A program made the translations under genes and the position numbers. This document shows, in pieces, positions 1 through 5,155 of a stretch of DNA of 5,155 bases. The first letter of the stretch is position 1. Every line of letters begins with the position of its first letter. Below the pieces are notes generated by a model, which was not told the origin of the DNA, made no database searches, and saw only the letters and a list, made by a program, of their open reading frames with translations. The DNA is from Rhodospirillaceae bacterium (GTDB lineage: Bacteria > Pseudomonadota > Alphaproteobacteria > Rhodospirillales > Magnetovibrionaceae): NCBI GenBank assembly GCA_002732845.1, contig NVSZ01000073.1, forward strand, positions 2,621 to 7,775. The letters run 5' to 3'.

Positions 1-320
1 CGCAGGCGATCTGTATAAATTTTCAAAAGCAAACCAATAACCGGGTCTGATTTTTTTAAGCGCTCTTGAAATTCAGCTTGAGAAATCACCATCGCTTGAG
101 ATTCTTCAAGCACAACCGCCGAGGCTGCGCGTACGGCATCGTCAATCAAGGCCATTTCCCCAAAAATACTTCCGGGCCCAATGGTGGCTAACGTTCTGGG
201 GGTTTCGTCACCGACTTTAACGGTGATTTTGACTTTTCCCGATTTCAAAATAAAGGCTTGATCGCCGACGTCCCCCTCGGAAAAAACAATTTCTCCCGCA
301 ACAAACTTCCGAACTTCCAT
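1..320 (-). CDS. Cyclic-nucleotide-binding (CNBD, Crp-like sensor fold) domain protein, C-terminus outside the window
   Basis: The visible 106 residues form a nearly complete cNMP-binding domain. It opens with MEVRKFVAGEIVFSEGD, the usual first beta strands (F..GE.IF.EGD). At residues 53-67 it has a phosphate-binding cassette reading FGEMALID followed by VRAAS. The glutamate (E55) and arginine (R64) that contact ribose and cyclic phosphate in CAP and PKA regulatory domains are both present, so binding of cAMP or cGMP is plausible. The last visible stretch (SDPVIGLLLKIYTDRL) looks like the start of the C-helix. The ATG at 318-320 is the only sensible start: two in-frame TGA codons lie just upstream, and a GAGG Shine-Dalgarno sits 7 bases before it (328-331). 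Whether a helix-turn-helix follows, making a Crp/Fnr regulator, or the protein is a single-domain sensor cannot be decided because the window ends. There is no signal peptide, so it is probably cytoplasmic. Confidence 0.9.
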   Translation of the reverse strand, partial: MEVRKFVAGEIVFSEGDVGDQAFILKSGKVKITVKVGDETPRTLATIGPGSIFGEMALIDDAVRAASAVVLEESQAMVISQAEFQERLKKSDPVIGLLLKIYTDRL

Positions 321-355
321 GGCTTTGCCTCATCCTCAATTTACGCGTTAAAGTA

Positions 356-361
356 ATTATA
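356..361 (-). promoter_or_regulatory. Predicted -10 element for the CNBD gene
   Basis: The minus strand reads a perfect TATAAT here, about 36 bases upstream of the CNBD start codon, leaving room for a short leader containing the GAGG ribosome site. The -35 region at the usual spacing (about 379-384, TGCTCA) is poor, so the promoter may be weak or activator-dependent. The local sequence ATTATAAT is symmetrical and gives a TATAAT on the plus strand too (358-363), also without a convincing -35. Confidence 0.45.
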
Positions 362-383
362 ATGTAGATAGGTAATCTTGAGC

Positions 384-420
384 AAAAAAAAAGGCCCTTC
401 ACTTTGAAAGGCCTTTTTTT
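384..420. terminator. Bidirectional rho-independent terminator in a divergent intergenic region
   Basis: Nine A residues (384-392) precede GGCC (393-396), and a matching GGCC (410-413) is followed by seven T residues (414-420). The stem continues inward after one C-A mismatch through TTCA/TGAA to a three-base loop (402-404). The A and T tracts pair and also supply a U-run in either direction. As DNA it is a textbook intrinsic terminator. It is misplaced in that the flanking genes both point away from it, so no recognised gene ends at it. Confidence 0.85.
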
Positions 421-518
421 ATTTTGCGTGGGTGTTTCGCCTGAACGATTTTTTTTATTTTCCAGACGTCTAAAGAATAAAGCATGGCCGCCCTCCCCCC
501 TCTTTGAAAGGGAACTCT

Positions 519-586
519 CATTAATTGTAATATTTATTTTTTAAGTAAAACAACATATTGACGGCCATTTTTCCACATGATAAATA
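519..586 (+). promoter_or_regulatory. Sigma70-like promoter of the barrel operon with AT-rich upstream tract
   Basis: A -35 hexamer TTGACG (558-563; consensus TTGACA) is followed after exactly 17 bases by TAAATA (581-586), with an extended -10 TG at 578-579. Transcription would start near 593 and give a leader of about 28 bases before the ATG at 621. The 40 bases upstream are almost entirely A and T (about 519-557), resembling an UP element. The match is good in hexamers, spacing and position. It also overlaps and so disqualifies a TTG start codon at 558. Confidence 0.7.
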
Positions 587-605
587 TGTATTTAATAAAA
601 AATTT

Positions 606-609
606 AAGG
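606..609 (+). promoter_or_regulatory. Ribosome binding site that favours the start at 621
   Basis: AAGG lies 11 bases before the ATG at 621 and 20 bases before the in-frame ATG at 630. The spacing favours 621, although the signal-peptide n-region MKK begins at 630. The site is downstream of the predicted transcription start near 593, as it must be. Confidence 0.5.
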
Positions 610-620
610 TTTCTTTACCA

Positions 621-1607
621 ATGTATTATATGAAAAAAATCGTTTTAGGTTTGGCTTGGACGGGTGCTTTTATTTCTTTTTCAGTTCCTGTTGCAAAATC
701 ACAGGACCTGAGTGTCCCCCAGCATGAAACGAATGTATCCACAGGCCCGTTACAAAATCAGGATGTTCTTAAAACATTAATTAATTCTTCTGTCGATTAT
801 ATGCTTCCCGCATTTGGGCAAAATCTTCCCGATTATTTAAAACGTGTTGAATTTGAGCTTAAGTTTCAAGACAACTTAAAGCCTGAATGGTCGATTTTGA
901 CCGTACAGCCGTTGTATCAATCGCCGGGCAAACAAAAAACCGTTTTCACCCAAATCAGTCAGCGCCGCTATAATTATTTAGGCACAGATCGTGATGTCAC
1001 CAACTTGGGCTTTGGCTACCGTCAACTGTTTGCCGACAACACCATTTTGGCTGGGGTAAATACTTTTATTGATTACGAATGGAAACGCAAACACAAACGT
1101 GCGGGTGTAGGTGCCGAAATCAAATGGTCAGGCTTGGACTTTACGTTCAACAACTATCATGCCCTCAGCAACAAATCCGGCAATGGTTTTTCAGATGACA
1201 CTCAAGAAGAAGTCCTCAGTGGTCGAGACTTTGAATTAAGTGCTCAAGTCCCTTACCTGCCCTGGGCCAAGGTCCACGCCAGTCGGTACTATTGGGATTC
1301 TGTTGCCAATGCAGAAGACGTTAAAGGCTGGTCCACAAGTCTGGAAGCCGAAGTTCACCAAAACCTAACGATTGAAGCCGGTCTCACCGATGATAACTTC
1401 ATCGACAAACGTGAAAAGTTTGCCAAACTAACCTTCAGCATTCCCTTTGGCGCTCCGCGTCCGGTGATGATGAGCAATAATTTGGTGAGTGATCGCGCAT
1501 GGGACATGCGGGACATGAGCGAATACACACTGACCAAAGTCCGTCGCCAAAATAAAATCATCGTTGAACGCACCACCTCTGGTGTCGTGATTACGCGGGG
1601 TAACTAA
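621..1607 (+). CDS. Inverse autotransporter (intimin/invasin, type Ve) beta-domain protein lacking a passenger
   Basis: This is a 328-residue outer-membrane barrel protein. Residues 1-28 form a signal peptide: MYYMKK, a hydrophobic core from I7 to A25, and probable cleavage after AKS. A linker of about 45 residues follows, with no LysM motif that I can see. The barrel (about 75-278) has inverse-autotransporter signatures in order: LTVQPLYQSPGKQKTVFTQ (93-111), NLGFGYRQLFADN (128-140), LAGVNTFIDYEW (143-154), KRAGVGAEIKWSGLDFTFNNYHALS (159-183, shown as key blocks only), and the final strand FAKLTFSIPFG. The tail EYTLTKVRRQNKIIVE (301-316) matches the conserved linker that threads out of the pore in intimin and invasin. 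In relatives, Ig-like passenger domains follow that linker; here the protein ends 12 residues later at a clean TAA. The start at 621 is chosen because of the AAGG site and because the longer TTG start at 558 lies inside the promoter. The next gene begins three bases downstream. Confidence 0.88.
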   Translation: MYYMKKIVLGLAWTGAFISFSVPVAKSQDLSVPQHETNVSTGPLQNQDVLKTLINSSVDYMLPAFGQNLPDYLKRVEFELKFQDNLKPEWSILTVQPLYQSPGKQKTVFTQISQRRYNYLGTDRDVTNLGFGYRQLFADNTILAGVNTFIDYEWKRKHKRAGVGAEIKWSGLDFTFNNYHALSNKSGNGFSDDTQEEVLSGRDFELSAQVPYLPWAKVHASRYYWDSVANAEDVKGWSTSLEAEVHQNLTIEAGLTDDNFIDKREKFAKLTFSIPFGAPRPVMMSNNLVSDRAWDMRDMSEYTLTKVRRQNKIIVERTTSGVVITRGN

Positions 1608-1610
1608 GAT

Positions 1611-2303
1611 ATGAAAAATAAAATCTTATTCTCTTTTTCAGTTTCCGTAGTCCTTCTTATGGGAACAAACCAAGTCTTAGCTGATGCAATTGCAGGAACC
1701 GTGGGTGCGCGTCCTGACACGTACAATGTCACCATCGAAAAAGTTGAACTTTGCAGATCTACAGCCTGTTCTAATCCCTTTGTGCTTGGCTCTGTCTCGG
1801 GAACATTTGACATTGCCTCGGCGACCGCTGGTGCTGATATCGGAAAATTGGTCGATATCAGCGGAATTCCTCTTTATCAAACGTGGACTCATGTTCGCAC
1901 AACGCTTTCAGCTCAATTTTCCATGGCCATGAGCACCGGAGCCTGTCGCACAAATGGAACTGATATTGCGGCCCGAAACACGGCGTTTGCGGGTTACAAT
2001 AATGGTGCTGCTGCGGGCAATGGCGCACTACAAACGATGTATCTTCCCAACCAAGCCGTTATTCAAACGGCTGCGGGTTTAGGGGCATATAATTATTCAA
2101 ACAATGGGATTACACAAACTGATGATGCGGCCAGCTTTACAATGATAACAGCACTCTCTTCACCGTATACCTGCACAGGCGTAATGCCTCGTGTCGAAGT
2201 TAAATTAGATACGTCAGCTGCTTTTGGTTACGTTGGAGCCTGCGCCAACAACATGACATTCCCCCAACCCCCAACGCTTACCATTACGGCAACTGATCCC
2301 TAG
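1611..2303 (+). CDS. Secreted cysteine-containing protein of unknown family, coupled to the barrel gene
   Basis: I do not recognise this 230-residue protein. A clear Sec signal peptide (MKNKILFSFS start, hydrophobic to M17, VLA then cleavage before D25) shows export. The mature part has no transmembrane segment or lipobox. It is rich in Ala, Thr, Gly, Asn and Ser, with alternating beta-type stretches such as YNVTIEKVELC (38-48) and a closing PTLTITATDP, typical of extracellular beta proteins. The cysteines are C48, C53, C112, C188 and C211: a close CRSTAC pair near the N-terminus and three more. The odd number leaves one free or used between chains. Start ATG at 1611 lies three bases after the barrel gene stop, with GGGG at 1597-1600 as a weak ribosome site, so translation is probably coupled to the barrel. 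The arrangement suggests a surface, periplasmic or released partner of the barrel, perhaps structural or adhesive; function is otherwise unknown. Confidence 0.85.
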   Translation: MKNKILFSFSVSVVLLMGTNQVLADAIAGTVGARPDTYNVTIEKVELCRSTACSNPFVLGSVSGTFDIASATAGADIGKLVDISGIPLYQTWTHVRTTLSAQFSMAMSTGACRTNGTDIAARNTAFAGYNNGAAAGNGALQTMYLPNQAVIQTAAGLGAYNYSNNGITQTDDAASFTMITALSSPYTCTGVMPRVEVKLDTSAAFGYVGACANNMTFPQPPTLTITATDP

Positions 2304-2327
2304 AACAGACGCATCAATGGAATACAT

Positions 2328-2360
2328 AAAAAAAGGCCTCTCGATCTGAGAGGCCTTTTT
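2328..2360. terminator. Bidirectional rho-independent terminator between convergent units
   Basis: A perfect nine-base stem AGGCCTCTC (2334-2342) and GAGAGGCCT (2348-2356) closes a five-base loop GATCT. It is flanked by A residues from 2328 and T residues to 2360, which extend the stem and give U-tracts on both strands. It sits 25 bases after the stop of the secreted-protein gene and about 20 bases after the stop of serA on the other strand, so it can end both transcripts. Confidence 0.93.
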
Positions 2361-2380
2361 GTTTGTTGTGTGTGCGAAGC

Positions 2381-3958
2381 TTAGAACTGCAAGCATTGCG
2401 CCCGAACAACTTGGTCGAGGCCTTGCAATTTGTTTAAGATGTCCTCGCTGACACAGTTATCAACTTCGATCAACGCGATGGCTTCGCCACCTTCTTCGGC
2501 ACGGCCTAAATTAAAGGTCGCAACGTTGATGCCCGCATCACCCAAGACTGTACCCAACCCACCGATGAAGCCCGGTTGATCTTTGTTGGTCATGTACAAC
2601 ATGTGTTCGCCCAATTTAGCATCCATAGAAATGCCTTTGATGTCGACAATGCGCGGATCTTTACCCGCAAACAATGTGCCGCGCACCGTGCGGGTTTGGG
2701 TTTCCGTTTTGACGGTTAAGGAAATCAGCGTTTGATATTCCGTTGGCCGTTCGCTGGTCACTTCGCTGATGCAAATGTCACGTTCTTTGGCCATCGCCGG
2801 AGCAGAGACCATGTTCACGCCTTCTAACATTGGGCTTAACAAACCTTGCAAAACAACGGCCGTCAAAGGCTTGGTATTGAGTTCTGCCACATGGCCTTCG
2901 TATTCGATGGTCACAGACAAAATGCCGGTTTGCGTAACTTGACCTGCAAAACTGCCCAATTGTTCGGCCAGTTTCATGTACGGTTGCAAACGTGGTGCGT
3001 CTTCGGCGGATACGCTTGGCATGTTCAAAGCGTTGGTCACAGCACCCGTGAGCAAATAATCGGAAATTTGTTCAGCGATTTGCAAAGCCACGTTTTCTTG
3101 AGCTTCCGACGTGCTGGCACCCAAGTGAGGCGTACAGATGATGCGGGGGTTGCCAAACATGGCGTTGTCTTTGGCGGGCTCGACTTCGAACACGTCCATA
3201 GCAGCGCCGGCACATTTGCCACTTTCAATAGCGGCAATCAGGTCGGCTTCAACAACCAAACCACCACGTGCACAGTTCACAATGCGCACACCGTCTTTCA
3301 TTTTCGCAAAAGCTTCGGCGTTGATGATGCCGCGTGTGCTGTCGGTCATGGGGGTGTGCAGGGAAATGAAATCGGCGCGTTTGAACAATTCGTCCAATTC
3401 GACCTTTTCAACACCAATGTCTTTGGCGCGTTCAGGGGAAAGGTATGGGTCATACGCCACAACTTTCATTTTCAAACCCTGAGCACGATCCGCAACCACG
3501 GAACCAATGTTGCCCGCGCCGATCAAACCCAAAGTCTTGCCCATGATTTCAACACCCATAAAGCGGGATTTTTCCCACTTTCCGGCGTGTGTAGATTCGT
3601 TCGCCTGGGGAATTTCACGCGCACAAGACAACATCATCGTGATGGCATGTTCCGCCGTGGTGATGGCGTTGCCAAACGGCGTGTTCATGACCACGATGCC
3701 TTTGTTGGTGGCGGCTTTGATGTCAACATTATCAACACCAATGCCCGCACGACCGATGACTTTTAAGTTGTCCGCAGCGGCAATGATTTCCGCCGTGGCT
3801 TTGGATGCCGAACGAATAGCCAGACCGGAATATTCACCGATGCACGCTTTCAACTCTTCGGGGCTCATGCCCGTAATAACGTCGACTTCAACACCGCGAT
3901 CTTTAAAAATTTGTTCCGCGCGGGGGCTCATTTTGTCAGAAATTAAAACCTTAACCAT
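2381..3958 (-). CDS. serA: D-3-phosphoglycerate dehydrogenase, long form with ACT domain
   Basis: Catalyses NAD-dependent oxidation of 3-phosphoglycerate to 3-phosphohydroxypyruvate, the first step of serine synthesis in the cytoplasm. The 525 residues match the usual long-form length. The substrate-binding part (about 1-98 and 286-315) brackets a Rossmann domain with GAGNIG at 147-152 and the NAD-ribose aspartate D170 (VVAYD). The catalytic set of D-2-hydroxyacid dehydrogenases is complete: R231 in NCARGG, E260 in DVFEVEP, and H278 in TPHLGAS. RAGIGVDN (70-77) is the usual phosphate-side loop. Residues about 320-445 form the intervening allosteric (ASB) domain. Residues about 452-525 form an ACT domain (HMLYMTNKDQPGFIGGLG), the serine-feedback module in several family members; feedback here is inferred. 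The ATG at 3958 has an AAGAGGA ribosome site nine bases upstream (3968-3974). The gene follows serC by 49 bases with no terminator between, so the two are likely one operon. Confidence 0.98.
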   Translation of the reverse strand: MVKVLISDKMSPRAEQIFKDRGVEVDVITGMSPEELKACIGEYSGLAIRSASKATAEIIAAADNLKVIGRAGIGVDNVDIKAATNKGIVVMNTPFGNAITTAEHAITMMLSCAREIPQANESTHAGKWEKSRFMGVEIMGKTLGLIGAGNIGSVVADRAQGLKMKVVAYDPYLSPERAKDIGVEKVELDELFKRADFISLHTPMTDSTRGIINAEAFAKMKDGVRIVNCARGGLVVEADLIAAIESGKCAGAAMDVFEVEPAKDNAMFGNPRIICTPHLGASTSEAQENVALQIAEQISDYLLTGAVTNALNMPSVSAEDAPRLQPYMKLAEQLGSFAGQVTQTGILSVTIEYEGHVAELNTKPLTAVVLQGLLSPMLEGVNMVSAPAMAKERDICISEVTSERPTEYQTLISLTVKTETQTRTVRGTLFAGKDPRIVDIKGISMDAKLGEHMLYMTNKDQPGFIGGLGTVLGDAGINVATFNLGRAEEGGEAIALIEVDNCVSEDILNKLQGLDQVVRAQCLQF

Positions 3959-4007
3959 GGTCTTTAGTCCTCTTCAATAAATTGTATTTGTGGGGAGATG
4001 TGGGAGA
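3959..4007 (-). promoter_or_regulatory. serC-serA intergenic spacer with strong serA ribosome binding site
   Basis: The spacer carries AAGAGGA (3968-3974 on the minus strand), nine bases before the serA ATG. No terminator hairpin or convincing promoter is visible, which supports read-through from serC into serA. Confidence 0.7.
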
Positions 4008-5155
4008 TTAAGGCTTAACATGAGCGTAGGCCCAGTCCAACCAAGGCAACAAAGCGTCCAGATCGTTCACTTCGATCGTGGCACCTGCCCAAATGCGAAG
4101 TCCGGCGGGGGCATCTCTGTACGCGCCGATGTCATAAGCAACACCTTCACCGTCCAGCAATTTCACCATGTCTTTGACCAAACCCGCCTGAACATCCTTG
4201 TCCAATGCCGTAAATGCCGGGTCTTTGACCACCAAGCACACCGAAGTGTTCGAGCGAATGTCTTTGCTTTCGGCCAAGAAATCAGCCCAGCTTGATTCAG
4301 CCACCCAGTCTTCGATCACGGCCAGATTAGCATCAGAGCGCATGCGCAGACCTTCAAGACCGCCAATGCTTTCCGCCCATTTCAGGCCGTCCAAAGCGTC
4401 TTCGACCGCCAGCATCGAGGGGGTGTTGATGGTTTCGCCACGGAAGATACCTTCCATCAGCTTGCCACCTTTTGCCATCAAAAAGACTTTCGGCATAGGC
4501 CAGCTGGGAGTGTAGGTTTCTAAACGTTCAACCGCACGGGGGCTTAAGATCACCATGCCATGAGCCGCTTCACCGCCCATGACTTTTTGCCAGGAATACG
4601 TCACCACGTCCAATTTGGCCCACGGCATATCCATGGCAAATACGGCGGATGTTGAATCGGCAATGGTCAAGCCTTCACGGTTATCTGGAATCCAGTCGCC
4701 GTTTGGAACTTTGACGCCCGATGTGGTGCCGTTATAAGCAAACACAACGTCACGGGAAAAATCGACTTGAGCCAGATCAGGCAATTTACCGTAATCGGCT
4801 TCTAAAATCCGCACATCGTCCAATTTAAGTTGCTTGGTGATGTCCGCGCCCCAGCCCTTGGAAAAGCTTTCCCAGACCAAAACGTCAACGCCACGTGCGC
4901 CCAGCATAGACCACAGGCACATTTCAACCGCGCCCGTATCAGATGCGGGAACGATGCCAATGCGGTAATCGTCGGGAACGCCCAGCACTTTGCGGGTACG
5001 ATCAATGACTTCGGCCAGCTTCTTTTTGCCGGGACCGGAACGGTGAGACCGTCCGTCAAGAACGTCAGACAGAGCGTCCACGGTCCAGCCGGGACGTTTG
5101 GCACAAGGGCCAGATGAAAAATTAGGATTGTTTGGACGTTGGTCCGGTTTTGGTA
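4008..5155 (-). CDS. serC: Phosphoserine aminotransferase, alphaproteobacterial type, extreme N-terminus outside the window
   Basis: Transfers the amino group of glutamate to 3-phosphohydroxypyruvate, giving 3-phosphoserine and 2-oxoglutarate; a class V, PLP-dependent cytoplasmic enzyme. The frame stays open to the right edge, so 381 residues are visible, close to the roughly 385-392 expected for this subtype; only a few N-terminal residues are missing. A GTG at 5081 is in frame but is not the start, because the 24 codons before it encode the conserved N-terminal motif [15 protein letters not shown]. Numbering from that GTG, the PLP lysine is K166 in [11 protein letters not shown], the pyridine-nitrogen aspartate is D142 in ADSTSAV, and [10 protein letters not shown] (45-54) with VWESF (69-73) forms the cofactor phosphate and ring-stacking region. 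The phosphate-binding RSHRS is at 11-15. The QKNIGP lysine motif of the enterobacterial enzyme is absent, marking the other SerC subfamily. It precedes serA by 49 bases; its promoter is not in the window. Confidence 0.97.
   Translation of the reverse strand, partial: PKPDQRPNNPNFSSGPCAKRPGWTVDALSDVLDGRSHRSGPGKKKLAEVIDRTRKVLGVPDDYRIGIVPASDTGAVEMCLWSMLGARGVDVLVWESFSKGWGADITKQLKLDDVRILEADYGKLPDLAQVDFSRDVVFAYNGTTSGVKVPNGDWIPDNREGLTIADSTSAVFAMDMPWAKLDVVTYSWQKVMGGEAAHGMVILSPRAVERLETYTPSWPMPKVFLMAKGGKLMEGIFRGETINTPSMLAVEDALDGLKWAESIGGLEGLRMRSDANLAVIEDWVAESSWADFLAESKDIRSNTSVCLVVKDPAFTALDKDVQAGLVKDMVKLLDGEGVAYDIGAYRDAPAGLRIWAGATIEVNDLDALLPWLDWAYAHVKP

Larger units (their letters stand above)
321..620. 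other. Divergent intergenic region without a protein gene
   Basis: This 300-base gap separates the leftward CNBD gene from the rightward barrel operon. It contains the CNBD ribosome site and -10, a terminator hairpin (384-420), a perfect 8-base palindrome AGACGTCT (464-471), a GC-rich patch (484-500, CCGCCCTCCCCCC), an AT-rich tract (about 519-557) and the barrel-gene promoter (558-586). Only very short reading frames occur, such as MAALPPL from the ATG at 484. I see no tRNA or known riboswitch. The terminator suggests that a short untranslated transcript may arise here. Confidence 0.6.

Noticed and set aside
217..402. A 61-codon minus-strand frame overlapping the CNBD start
   Set aside because: It is out of frame with the CNBD gene, begins inside the terminator hairpin and encodes an unremarkable Arg/Ser-rich peptide.
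401..511. A 10-base direct repeat CTTTGAAAGG (402-411 and 502-511)
   Set aside because: It is short, one copy is part of the terminator stem, and there is no third copy or flanking structure to suggest a mobile element or operator pair.
321..620. Search for a CRISPR array, tRNA, insertion sequence ends or a known riboswitch
   Set aside because: No regularly spaced repeats, cloverleaf or terminal inverted repeats could be found by eye in this gap or elsewhere in the window.
675..1643. A shared 12-base string TCTTTTTCAGTT in the signal-peptide regions of both plus-strand genes (675-686 and 1632-1643)
   Set aside because: Both encode hydrophobic signal-peptide residues from T-rich codons, and the similarity does not extend, so a repeat or recombination site is not supported.
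1684..1932. An 82-codon plus-strand frame and minus-strand frames at 1604-1813 and 1677-1892 inside the secreted-protein gene
   Set aside because: They are shadows of a gene with a clear signal peptide and a coupled start; they show no independent coding signs.
2846..3766. A 306-codon open frame on the plus strand, antisense to serA
   Set aside because: It lies wholly opposite a clearly real serA with all catalytic residues. Its His/Phe/Asn-rich translation has no domain character, as expected from the reverse reading of a codon-biased gene. The plus-strand frames at 3138-3482 and 3507-3980 are rejected for the same reason.
4008..5117. Open frames on the plus strand at 3990-4295, 4198-4515 and 4830-5117, and a minus-strand frame at 4802-5104
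   Set aside because: All overlap the well-supported serC frame, and none has a ribosome site or recognisable domain.

Overview
The window looks like a chromosomal segment of an alphaproteobacterium. The main evidence is the serC-serA pair on the minus strand. The SerC is of the alphaproteobacterial type (N-terminal [14 protein letters not shown], lysine site SWQK) and lies directly upstream of a long-form SerA, an order common in that class. Moderate base composition, clear sigma70-like promoter elements and de novo serine synthesis suggest a free-living or facultatively host-associated Gram-negative cell. I cannot name a genus.

Layout from left to right. (1) Positions 1-320, minus strand: the N-terminal 106 codons of a cyclic-nucleotide-binding-domain protein that runs off the left edge. 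(2) Positions 321-620: a divergent intergenic region of 300 bases. It holds a -10 element for the minus-strand gene, a strong bidirectional rho-independent hairpin with no obvious gene to terminate, an AT-rich stretch, and a good promoter for the plus-strand genes. (3) Positions 621-2303, plus strand: a two-gene transcription unit. The first gene encodes an inverse-autotransporter (intimin/invasin, type Ve) beta-barrel that stops right after the barrel-exit linker and carries no passenger. Three bases later begins a 230-residue protein with a signal peptide, five cysteines and no family I recognise. (4) Positions 2328-2360: a perfect bidirectional terminator between convergent units. (5) Positions 2381-5155, minus strand: serA, then serC, which is cut by the right edge.

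The most interesting part is the plus-strand unit. A type Ve barrel without its own passenger, apparently co-transcribed with an unrelated exported protein, could be a split (two-partner-like) version of an inverse autotransporter. It could also be an outer-membrane scaffold plus a periplasmic or surface accessory. The sequence supports the architecture; the functional link is inference. The serine genes are ordinary biosynthesis: SerA makes 3-phosphohydroxypyruvate from 3-phosphoglycerate, and SerC transaminates it to phosphoserine. No serB, mobile element, CRISPR array, tRNA or rRNA is visible.
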